DNA of 64,000 nt from Takifugu bimaculatus (Eukaryota > Chordata > Actinopteri > Tetraodontiformes > Tetraodontidae), in assembly GCA_004026145.2 (NCBI GenBank), contig CP034987.1, positions 1,301,958 through 1,365,957 of the forward strand, written 5' to 3'. Within the stretch, counting starts at the first letter, position 1. Every line of letters starts with the position of its first letter. Shown piece after piece: positions 33,629 through 44,652 of this stretch. The notes beneath the pieces were generated by a model. It was given only the letters and a program-made list of their open reading frames with translations, searched no databases and was not told the DNA's origin. The position numbers and the translations under genes were made by a program.

Positions 33629-36600
33629 ATGGGTGCTGTACCAGGAGTGGTTCTACTGCTGATGCTGGCGGTGCTTGGTATCAGAGCAGCACCGGCTCCA
33701 GACGAGTGTCACAAGCTGACTAAAGCAGTGACAAAAGCAGATGTGCAGAGCTGTGAGTCCGGCTATGTTCAGCTTCAGCAGAACTTTTAACTTGCATCTG
33801 ATTGCTTCTGGTCCTCCTGCAGGTTTCTGGTGACTGGGTTCTGGTCTGGTCCGTCGCTAACACCACTGAAAGATGGATCTGTGAGAATCTGACAAGCTCC
33901 TACGTTGAGTTTAAACTCCACTCAGATATCATTGAGTACACAGAGAGGAACTTGTTTTTGTAAGCCTCTTATCTGTAACATCTCCCCGTTTGCTTTAATT
34001 TTTAATGGATTGGGGGCGGAGCTTACAGCAGTGGTTCTGTCCAGGGTGAGAGAGAAGCTCTGGGGGGAATGATGTGGCTGCACTGTTTTCAGCCAATCAC
34101 GAATGTTTATCAGGAGAAAATCCCAGAATCTAAACTTGAGTTCCTGCAGCGGAAAAATACCAAATTCCCTTGTTAATAAACTTGTGTTTTTTTCTGTGAA
34201 TTTCAGGGGAAACTTCTGCATATCTTTCTACTCAAACCTGTCAGCATCCACTGAAAAACAACAACAATTCAGCCTCAACAATCTCCGTGAGTCCCTCTCT
34301 GTCTATCTCAGTATGTTTTTAATTAAACACGTTTTTCTTGTGACTGAAAATGTGTTTTTTGTGTGTTTCAGAGATGGAGGAGAAGGGAGTCGTCAGACCA
34401 TTTAATGACAACGGCACGGTGAAGTTCTTTGAGACATGTGTTGATTGTCTGTCCATGGAGTACAGTGGTGATATTGGCCGCTTCCTGCTCATCTACAGTA
34501 AAGAATGCAAACACACACACACACACACATCATAACTTTAGTTTTGCTTTGTTGTACATTTACTCAAATACACAGTTGCTTGTGACACCATGTCTGTTTT
34601 GGGTTAAGGTTACTGCATACTTCAGTCCGTGTGTGTGTGTGCGTGTGTGTGTGTGTGTGCGTGTGTGTGTGTGTGTGTGTGCATCAGGGAGAGATGGTGT
34701 TCATCAGAATGTGGAGGTACTGAAGGCTGCCCAAGATGAGAGTCAGAAGCTGGCTGAGTGTTTGGGATTCTCTATTGACGAGCCATTCATCTACGACGGA
34801 GTTTCAGGTCTTTGTCAACAATATAAACGACTCTATGCTGAACGTTATCCTGCTCTGAGTGTAAAGATTGACTCTGTTGCCTCTTTGCAGATTTTTGCCA
34901 TAAAAAATCTCCAGAAGAGTGTCACAAGCTGACTAAAGCAGTGACAAAAGCAGATGTGCAGAGCGTGAGTCCGGCTATGTTCAGCTTCAGCAGAACTTTT
35001 AACTTGCATCTGATTGCTTCTGGTCCTCCTGCAGGTTTCTGGTGACTGGGTTCTGGTCTGGTCCATCGTTGAAAATTCTACCATATCTGACGACTGGAAG
35101 AAACTCAAAAGCTCCCATGTTGAGCTAAGGATCCACTCCGGTGTCATCGTGTTAAATGAGAGGAACATGCTAAAGTGAGGCCAGCCCCCAAAACTCAAAC
35201 TGGACTTGAGGTCCTGCGGTAGAAAAAGTTCCAAGTAAACTTGTGATTTTCAGGAATAACTCCTGTATGACGTTCAAAACAAACATGACAGCAGGTCCTG
35301 AAAGCCAGAATTCTTTCATCTACTCTTCTGGCAGTGAGTATCTTCACACACATGCTGTTCTTGTAAAATAGACAGCTATTATGTGGCCTGGAAAGACTGT
35401 CTATTAGGTTACAAAAGGCCCTTCGCAAGGCTAGAACAGCTTATTTTCTTCTTTGATTGAGGAAAATAAGAGCAACCCCAGGTTTCTTTTCAGCACTGTG
35501 GCCAAATTAACTAAGAGTCACAGTGTTTTAGATCCACGTATCCCTTCTTCCCTTAGTGGTGAAGACTTCATGAGCTTCTTCACTGATAAAGTTCTAGCTA
35601 TCAGAGAGAAAGCTAACCAGGCTATCCCAACAACTGGACCATCACCAGATGTGCTGTTTGTGGGAACATACAGGGTCTCCAACGAGCCCTTAAACTCCTT
35701 CGGCCCTATATATTTTTCTGAGGCGTCATCGCTAATTCAGAAATCCAAGTCCACCACGTGTCTTTTAGATCCCATCCCAACACACCTGTTGAAGGATGTT
35801 CTACCACTGATAGGCAGTTCTATCCTGGACCAGATCAATGGTTCTTTAGTGACAGGTTATGTACCCCGGTCCTACAAGGTGGCAGTGATTAAGCCGTTGC
35901 TTAAAAAACCATCACTGGATCCTGATGTATTAGCAAATTATAGGCCAATATCCAACCTTCCTTTTATCTCTAAAGTTCTAGAGAAGATGGTGGTGACTCA
36001 GTTACTGGAGCACCTGCAGAGAAACAGCCTGTTTGAGATGTTTCAGTCAGGCTTTAGAGCTCATCCCAGCACAGAAACAGCACTTCTTAAAGTTACTAAT
36101 GATCTTCTCATAGCTTCCGATCATGGACTGGTCTCTATGCTGGTTCTGCTGGATCTCAGTGCTGCTTTTGATACAGTTGATCACAGCATCCTGTTCCATA
36201 GACTGGAACATGTGATTGGGATTAAAGGGACAGCACTAGACTGGTTTAGATCATACTTATCTGATAGATACCAGTTTGCTCATGTCCATGGTGTTCCCTC
36301 CTCATACAGTAGGGTTAGCCATGGAGTTCCTCAAGGTTCTGTACTTGGACCAATCCTCTTCACCTTGTACATCCTTCCCTTAGGGAACATTATTCGGCAG
36401 CATGGGATACATTTTCATTGTTATGCTGATGACACTCAGCTCTATTTATCTATTTATCCATGAAACCCGAGGAGACAGAGAAGTTAGTGAAGCTCCAGAC
36501 CTGTCTTAAAGACATAAAGTCCTGGATGTCTTCAAATTTCCTCCTCCTTAACCCAGGAAAAACTGAGGTCATGGTGTTTGGTCCTGAACCTCTCAGGGAT

Positions 36601-37795
36601 AGATTAGATCACATGATCACTCTAGATGGTATCTCATTAACATCTAGTCTCTCTGTGAGGAATCTTGGAGTAACTTTTGATCAAAATCTCTCCTTCAACT
36701 CACACATTAAATTAGTCTCTAGAAGTGCCTTTTTTCACTTGAGGAACATCACAAAGATCAGGAAGCTGCTGACTGCGGGCATGATGCTGAAAAGTTAGTC
36801 CATGCATTTGTTACTTCCAGGCTGGACTATCGTAACTCTTTATTATCAGGGTGTCCAAACAACTCTTTAAGAAGCCTCCAGTTGATCCAAAATGCTGCAG
36901 CCAGAGTTCTGACAGGTATTGACAAAAGACATCACATAACTCCTGTACTGGCGTCGCTTCATTGGCTGCCCATTAAATTTAGAATAATTTTTAAAACCCT
37001 TCTTTTGACCTCAGAGGCCTAGCTCCATCCTACCTGGAGGAGCTAGTGATACCTTATCAGCCCAATAGACCGCTCCGCTCTCAGAAAGCTGGTCTACTTG
37101 TGGTTCCCAGAGTCTCTAGGAGTAGAATGGGGGGGCGAGCATTTAGCTACCAGGCCCCCCTGCTATGGAACCAGCTCCCTGTCCAGGTACGGGAGGCTGA
37201 CTCCATCGCTACTTTTAAGATCAGACTCAAAACCTACCTCTTTGAAAAAGCTTATTGTTACTAATTCTGTAGTTCCAGTTACTATCATAGACAGACAAAT
37301 TATCATACTTAGGGGGTCGTCTAATCGTTAGGTCACATCTTAGTTATGCTGTTATAGGCCAAGGCTGCCGGGGTCCGGAAACATGATCACCTGACAGGCC
37401 TCTGTCACCCCACTGGGTCATGGTTTCCTCTCCTCTCCTCTCCTCTCCTCTCCTCTCCTCTCCTCTCCTCTCCTCTCCTCCCTCTTCCTCTATACCCTCC
37501 CCTCCCCTCTCCTCTCCTCTCCTCTCCTCTCCTCTCCTCTCCTCTCCTCTCCTCTCCTCTCCTCTCCTCTACCCCTCTCCTCTCCTACCTATCCTATCCT
37601 CTACCTGTCCTCCCTCCTCTCCTCTCTCTTTACCCAGCCGGCCATCAGCAGGAGGGTCCCCCTACATGAGCCTGGTCCTGCTCAAGGTTTCTTCCTGTTA
37701 AAGGGGAGTTTTTCCTTGCCGCTGTTGCTTGTCTGGGGTTAGGCCCTGGGATTCTGGAAAGCGCCTTGAAACAATTTTGATTGTATAAGACGCTA

Positions 37796-37826
<31 letters not shown>

Positions 37827-38091
37827 CACACACATACATAGCAGCTGTTAGCAGCTGTATGGTTGGTTGGTTTCATGTTTACACATCATATATATATATA
37901 ATTATTTATTATAAAGATATGTGTTCTTGCTGAAAATGTTTTTTTGTGTGTTTTAGAGATTGAGGAGAATGGAGTTGTCAAAGAATTTGATGAAAACGCC
38001 TCGGTGAAGTTCTTTGAGACGTGTGCTGACTGTCTGTCCATAGAGTACAGTGGATTTCTTGGCCATTTCCTGCTCATCTACAGTAAAGAAT

Positions 38092-38144
<53 letters not shown>

Positions 38145-38239
38145 CTGAAGTATGCAGTAACCTTAACCCAAAAGAGACATGGTGTCACAAGCAACTGTGT
38201 ATTTGAATAAATGTACAACAAAGCAAAACTAAAGCTATG

Positions 38240-38311
<72 letters not shown>

Positions 38312-38569
38312 ATCAGGGAGAGATGGTGTTCATCAGAATGTGGAGGTACTGAAGGCTGCCCAAGATGAGAGTCAGAAGCTGGCTGAGTGTTTGGGATTCT
38401 CTATTGGCGAGCTATTCATCTACGACGGAGTTTCAGGTCTTTGTCAACAATATAAACGACTCTATGCTGAACGTTATCCTGCTCTGAGTGTAAAGATTGA
38501 CTCTGTTGCCTCTTTGCAGATTTTTGCCATAAAAAATCTTCTCCAGAGGTGAAGCCTGAACAGGACTGA
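33629..38569 (+). CDS. pstbp: PSTBP locus D: two-domain lipocalin (extra base at exon 1 donor)
   Basis: Eleven exons: 33629-33751, 33823-33959, 34207-34286, 34372-34497, 34688-34807, then fusion exon 34891-34964, 35035-35174, 35254-35333, 37957-38082, 38317-38436 and 38520-38569. The frame gives about 391 residues, the two-domain design of published PSTBPs. Domain 1 is the most divergent repeat of the cluster: exon 2 is 137 bp (SSYVEFKLHSDIIEYTERN) and exon 3 differs strongly (LGNFCISFYSNLSASTEKQ). Domain 2 is close to the other loci. One extra T (33752) sits before the GTGAGT donor of exon 1; using that donor would shift the frame. A weak GTGCAG donor at 33743 would keep it, dropping three residues. 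The intron between the eighth and ninth exons carries an L2-type LINE. This may be a working gene with an assembly error, or a recently damaged one. Confidence 0.8.
35353..37825 (+). mobile_element. L2-type (Maui-like) LINE inserted in PSTBP D intron
   Basis: Reverse transcriptase coding runs in pieces: 35453-36463, 36460-36798 and 37046-37264, separated by frameshifts and stops. Motifs seen: ANYRPISNLPF, LDLSAAFDTVDH, HGVPQGSVLGP and active site CYADDTQLY, then the C-terminal LPVQVREADSIATFK. No endonuclease domain is present, so it is 5'-truncated. The 3'UTR contains a (CTCTC)n pentamer tract (37425-37570) and the GGGGGACCCTCC-complement block, ending ATAAAGATT(GATTT)n, a tail type known for L2/CR1-like elements. 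The flanking intron sequence is CACACA on both sides, which hides any target-site duplication. Inactive; same strand as the host gene. Confidence 0.85.
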
Positions 38570-39068
38570 GACAACAATGTAAACACAATCAGCATTTGAT
38601 TTACAAAAGAAATTAAAAACACCTACTCTGACCTGCGTCTGTGATTCATTGATTCATTTATTTGTTTGGGGATATTAATCCCAACTCTCAAGCATCCTGC
38701 TGTTAGGTTGTAAAGTGCCCCGTTTATCACATATTGGCAAAAACATATTATCCATTGTTAAAATGTTAGCAACTGAACATCTGAAACCAAATAATTAAAA
38801 TTATGCAGGCCACTGTTGTGCCATATTTTCCAACCACACAATTATATTTTTCAGCACCGAACCATTATGATGTCGCAAAAACAGTTTTAAAGTCTGGTAG
38901 CACTGATTGGATCTGAAATCTTTAAATTTCCGCTTATGTGGTGTCTGAGACAAGAAACGGCACGGACCTGGGCATTTGTCTGCGGGGGTATTTCCTCCCC
39001 GCCGCAGGGGGCGCTCTGACACACAACACGAGAAGCTCCGTGTCGTCATTTCCTGTATCCTATTGAAC
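38570..39068. other. Spacer between PSTBP D and psmb4
   Basis: Begins with PSTBP 3'UTR containing ATTAAA near 38613, then unique sequence with no gene. The last 80 bp are GC-rich and should include the psmb4 promoter and 5'UTR. Confidence 0.6.
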
Positions 39069-41754
39069 ATGGAGGCGTCGGGCATGAAGATGAGTTTTTG
39101 GGAAAACGGACCAAAACCCGGACAGTTTTATTCTTTTCCGGGCAGCAGAAGCGACACCGGTTCTTCATGCGGGCCTGTCCGACACACGCTGTGAGTAGAA
39201 GGTCCAGGCTGTTGTAAAGTTTCGTTATCGGGCCGATCTGAAGGTTTCGGTTGGCCACAGTGCTGTATCATCATTAGCTAACAGGCTAAGTTTACTTCTT
39301 GTCTCCATATTAACCGTTTTTATTTCCTGGTTTGGACACTTAACGATATATTTCTCAAAAGAATACCACATATCTATTGTTAAAGACGAGTTTATATTAC
39401 TTTACCTTTTTAGTTCTGAGTTATTGGTGTGTTAGCTAGCGGTAATATCGTGGATTATTACTATAAATGAAAGATGTGCAATAGCAGAGTTCGGTGGGAT
39501 ATAGCCTATATGCTAAAAAGTTATACAACATTATAACGTTTTAAATAAGAAATATGTCTGCAGCTCTTGAAGGAGATTTTAGATCGACCGAGAAATGTTG
39601 GGGTCTTTTTGGGATAAACATCATTTTCATTAATGATTTGTAGATGCAGAGATTGCTGGAAGATATTTCTCTGTGGGTGGGAGTAAACCTTGATTTACTG
39701 ACCGCTCCTTACTCATCTGACTGAAGACCCTTTTATGGCAGTTTAAAGTGGGCGATTCTGCCCTTATTGCAGTCTGTCAGCTGAGTTTTTACTGATTTAA
39801 AAACTGTCTCTGTCTCCTAGCAACCCCATGGTAACGGGGACATCGGTCCTTGGTGTCAAGTTCACCGGCGGCGTCATCATTGCTGCAGACATGTTGGGCT
39901 CATATGGCTCTCTGGCTCGGTTCAGGAACATCTCACGGCTTATGAAAGTGAGTAGCTCTTGTTTTGTTCTGATTGTTTTTAAACTAACTGGACCAACATG
40001 AATTCATATTTTCCCTGACTAGATTACGACAGCTCTTTTTATTATTCCTAACAGCCAATAACTCTAACCCATGGTAGCATGCAGGGTTTGGTTGGATTTT
40101 ATAGTTTACACACTTCGGCTATGAACTCCTTCGGAGGACTCGACCCCCTCTGAATGTGTTCTGATGGTTTCTGTGGCTTTCAGGTGAATAACAGCACCAT
40201 CCTGGGAGCGTCTGGGGACTACGCCGACTACCAGTATCTGAAGCAGGTTATCGAGCAGATGGTGTAAGTGTCGGTGGGCTGGTAGGTGGGGATAAAGCGG
40301 TTGCGCATGTTATGAGTTCTGTGTTTTTCGCGCAGCATAGACGAGGAGCTGCTGGGCGACGGCCACAGCTACAGCCCGAAGGCGGTCCACTCCTGGCTCA
40401 CCCGAGTGATGTACAACCGGCGCAGCAAGATGAATCCTCTGTGGAACACGGTGGTGATCGGAGGCTTCTATGGTGGAGAGAGGTGACTGCTTCCTGTTGT
40501 CAGAGTCCTCTGCTTCTTGGTGTGCGCGGTTCAGACAGGTTTAGCAAACAAAATAGTTGAAGTTCAGCAGTTAACCTGCTGATGGCCCTTTGGATCTGTG
40601 CAGTTTCCTAGGATACGTGGACAAACTGGGAGTGGCCTATGAGGCACCTACAGTAGCCACAGGCTTTGGAGCATACCTGGCCCAGGTGACTGAAGTCTAG
40701 AACAACTGATTAAATTAATGTTTGTTTGTGGAGGGAAATATGAGAAGTTTCTGTGTTTTCAGCCTCTGATGAGGGAGGTGGTAGAAAACAAGGCAGAGAT
40801 CTCCAAGCAGGAGGCTCGAGACCTGATTGAGCGCTGCCTCAAAGTGTTGTACTACAGAGATGCTCGCTCCTACAACAGAGTGAGGCAACACAGCAACATG
40901 TCCCATAACACAAACGCTCTGTCTGTCTCTCTCTCTCTCTCTTTCTTACTCTTGTTGGTAACCATGTGTTTTTTTCACATTCACCAAGCGTACAACAACT
41001 AAACTGGTATTTGTTGCATTATCCCAGTATGAGATTGCCATAGTAACGGAGGAGGGTGTGGAGATCGTGGGACCACTGTCTTCAGAGACTAACTGGGACA
41101 TCGCTCACTTGGTCAGGTGAGATTCTGACAGCTCAACCTAAAAATGGAGCCGTGCTGCTGTTCTTCATCATATGGTTCAGTTCAGAATTGGGAAGGATCC
41201 AAATAATCAACCATACTCAGCCATTCTCATCTGACTATTGTACAGTTTTTATAGTGTATCTGACCCTCAAATTTTACACATCCTGATATTGTACAGTTGT
41301 ACATTTATCCGCACATATTGTACAGTGCACTATACATTCCAATATTTATTTGTAATTACATATTTTATCACTGTGCTGAGCCAAATGCAACAAAATTTCC
41401 TTCTGCCCACTCCTGTGCCGAATAACAATAAAAGTTGTCTGAGTCAAAGTCAGACTGCCACACTTTTAATTGCCCCTCTGTTCACAAGGGGGAAAAATCA
41501 CTAAACGTCTGTGTTTTCCTATGAATGGTTTGAAATAATCTCCAGCCCTTAAAATGAATGTCTTTTATATTAAAAAATAAAATAAAAAAGAATGAGTTCC
41601 CTTGTGACTACAGTTCAACAATTTCCTCATTTTTTAATGAGGATTTATAGAACACATTGACTCACGCTCCACCTTTTATTTGGGGTTCAAATATCCTGCT
41701 AAATATTATTGTGTCTCCTGTGTTTGTCTCTTTCTCTGCAGTGGCTTTGAATGA
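39069..41754 (+). CDS. psmb4: Proteasome subunit beta type-4 (beta7)
   Basis: Eight exons: 39069-39190, 39821-39947, 40184-40263, 40336-40482, 40604-40685, 40763-40879, 41028-41116 and 41742-41754, encoding 258 residues (human protein 264). It is a non-catalytic beta subunit of the 20S proteasome inner ring. A propeptide of about 40 residues precedes NPMVTGTSVLGVKF, where the mature subunit begins in mammals. Further conserved blocks are IIAADMLGSYGSLARF, GDYADYQYLKQ, MNPLWNTVVIGGF, LGYVDKLGVAYEAP, LYYRDARSYN and the C-terminal ETNWDIAHLVSGFE. All borders are GT-AG and phases fit. Introns are short apart from introns 1 and 7 (both about 630 bp). The last exon carries only the end of the SGFE tail and the stop. 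An AATAAA signal lies at about 41855. Confidence 0.97.
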
Positions 41755-42073
41755 ACTTCAGCTTTGATTGCAGCGCTCCATTGAAAACGGCCAATAGCTC
41801 AAATATCTAAGTTGTCTTTTTTTCTGATGTTTATTGTAACGTGTATAATTGGCAATAAATATAACCTTTCGATTCTAGTCTTGTTTTTCATGTCTCGTTT
41901 TTTTGAAGCGTTAAATAGATGCGCATTTGCAAACATTAGTTTAATGGTTGGGAGTTTATAATAAAATGTCTTGACTACTTTCGCTTTCACTATGTCTGCC
42001 TGGCAGCTGTTACCAGGCAGATCGAGACGGGACCAAAATCCTCTATTGTAACTGGGCAGACCAGGAAATATTG
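41755..42073. other. psmb4 3'UTR and spacer
   Basis: psmb4 3'UTR with AATAAA near 41855, then spacer toward the rfx5 promoter. No gene seen. Confidence 0.7.
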
Positions 42074-42222
42074 TCCAATCAGAATAATCGCCGTCAGGAA
42101 AATATCTTGGGCCGGTGGATGGAATTTCATCCGCTGACGGTATCCGGGCAGATTTGTGACCGTTGTCCAATCACAAGAGCCCCCGGCTTTGTAGTCAGGC
42201 AGACATAGCGAAGGCGTCCAAT
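42074..42222 (+). promoter_or_regulatory. Three CCAAT boxes, probable rfx5 promoter
   Basis: TCCAATCA occurs at 42074, 42167 and 42218 (CCAAT starts), all in the same orientation. This spacing and orientation suit NF-Y binding upstream of a TATA-less promoter. The region up to 42960 is GC-rich and probably contains 5'UTR exon(s) of rfx5, about 1 kb before the start codon. Confidence 0.5.
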
Positions 42223-43226
42223 CACAAAAAAATCTGGAGGGGGTTTTTGCTGTATCGTGGCTCAGGTATTTTCTTTTCTTTTTTAAAATCAATATTACAG
42301 AAAAACTCACTTAACTGACCGTTAATGTAAGGTAGAATTAACCGTTTTTGCTGAGGGGGGGATTTGAAATGATAAACGAGCGGTAAAGACACATTAATGG
42401 GGTGTTTCTGTGTGCTAGTTGATGCTATTTGTTAGCAAAGAGCTAGCCGTTCGGGGCTAGCTAGCATGTAGCCTGTACCTAATCGCGCGGTAAATGCCAC
42501 CGTTGATTAATCTGACGTCTTCCGGTCTCGTGAGGCCGATCCGTCCACTTCTGATTTCACAGAAACGTTCCCCGGGGGTGGGGGGGACGTGGAGCCGCTG
42601 TCCCCGCTAATGGGGAGGCTTCTCTGGGGTCCGCTAGGCTGTTAGCTCGGCTCTGGCATGTTGAGCGGGCTCATTTCGCGTGTGTTGTAACGGTGGCGGG
42701 CACATGACCAGCGGCGCACGGCCGCGGTTAACACCGCACACGGGCGTGACATGAGCGGCGCGGGGGGCGAATATCGGAACCGGTTTGAGGGGTACCGGCA
42801 CTGAGAGAGCCGCCATGTGCGGCGACTCCGCATCCAGCTGGATCATTTGCTGCCGGCTGTCAGTCCTGTCAGGCTGGAATTCAGGTGGGAGTGAGCCGGC
42901 TGTCTGCCTGTCAGTGCCGGAGAGAGGCACCATGGAGCCCGCTTTAGTTCAGCACTGTTACCGTCTTATATCATCCATACTAACAGCCTAGATGGGGGAA
43001 TAGGAACCATAGGTCTACATGGACTAATAAATAAAAAAAACACAAACTTAGATTTCATCGTGTTCGACGTTTAAAAAGAATTTTAAGTTGTAAAATCGTA
43101 ATGATTTAAATGTTTCAGCTCTTCCTGTTGAGTACGTTGTACATTTTACCCCAAGTTTATAGAGACCAGTACTCACTGGGTCTCCTCTGGCCAGATGGTG
43201 GCACTCAGCACTGGTTAGTTGGTCCA

Positions 43227-43676
43227 ATGTCAGAGGACCAGCGACACCGGCGGGGGGATGGCGGCCTGGAGGAGGGGGAAGGGGACACGGAGCCAAGCAT
43301 GTTGTTGCAAAAGCTCAAGAGCAACATCTCGTAAGTGCGAAAGGACACAAAGTTGTGATTTTTTTTCCTGTGGTTTGTGAAAACCAGGTGCTACTTTTGT
43401 TTCTTTGTGGTTCTGTATTTAACAGGAAGAGTGTTCAGACCAAAGTGGATCAGATCCTGGTAAGACCACAACCATTAATGATCAAATGATACAGGTGACA
43501 GGAAGTGGCTCACCTCAGCGTTCCGCTTCCTTTCGACAGCAAGATGTTCAGCGTTTCTCTGACAACGACAAACTGTACCTGTACCTCCAGCTGCCCTCTG
43601 GACCGGGCTCTGGAGACAAAAGGTCAGAATCACCTGTGGAACTTGTACAGAGCAAAAGCTGTGTGTCTCCACTGAC

Positions 43677-43724
<48 letters not shown>

Positions 43725-44611
43725 GGCAGCGATGCCAGTTCACTCAGCACAACAGACCAGCTTCACACCTGTAACTGGATCCGCAGTCACCTGGAGGAGC
43801 ACTCAGACACCTGTCTACCAAAGCAGGATGTCTACGAGACGTACAGGTCTATAGCCTCACACACACTCACACCTGTGTATTGGACGTCCTGGGTCACCTG
43901 ACTGCCTTCCTGTCCCCGTCCTTCAGGAGGTACTGTGAGAACCTGCAGTACCGTCCTCTGAGCGCCGCCAACTTTGGGAAGATCATCAGAGACATTTTCC
44001 CGAACATCAAGGCGCGGCGGCTCGGTGGCAGAGGCCAGTCCAAATATCCTTTTGATCTTTCTGACTCTGCGGGGACCGCGGGGACGACAGCCCCAGTTAT
44101 TATGGGACAGGAACACTTGTCAGTATATTTGGTTGCGGTTGCTGGTTGAATTCCTTGACCTGCCTGGCTGATACGTACTGTTACAGTGGCATCAGGAGAA
44201 AAACAGTCCTCAACATGCCTCTGCTGCCCAACCTTGACCTGAAGAATGACCCGGTACACACACACACACACTCACTCACTCACACACAGTTTCACACACT
44301 CCGACACCCCCCCCCTGAACCATCTTTATTATCATTTTCTTCCTGCAACTAACATAATTGGCTGGATTATATTGCTTCTTTTCCTCCTCAGGCTGAGCTC
44401 ACTGAATTGGTGCAGACATACAAACAGGAAGTGACCGAGGCGGCGTGTGAGCTGATCTGTGATTGGGCTCAGAAGATCCTGAAGCGTTCCTTCGACACGG
44501 TGGTGGAGATCGCTCGTTATCTGATCCAAGAACACATCGTGAACCCCCGCTGTAGTCAGGCTGAGCTGGTCACGTCTGCGGCACTAGCAGGTGTGTGTGT
44601 GTGTGTGTGTC

Positions 44612-44652
<41 letters not shown>

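Noticed and set aside
37420..37701. Pro/Ser/Leu ORF in the (CTCTC)n tract
   Set aside because: Translation of a pentamer repeat inside the L2 3'UTR.
23828..38569. Calling these toxin genes
   Set aside because: The family binds saxitoxin and tetrodotoxin; nothing here encodes a toxin or a toxin-making enzyme.
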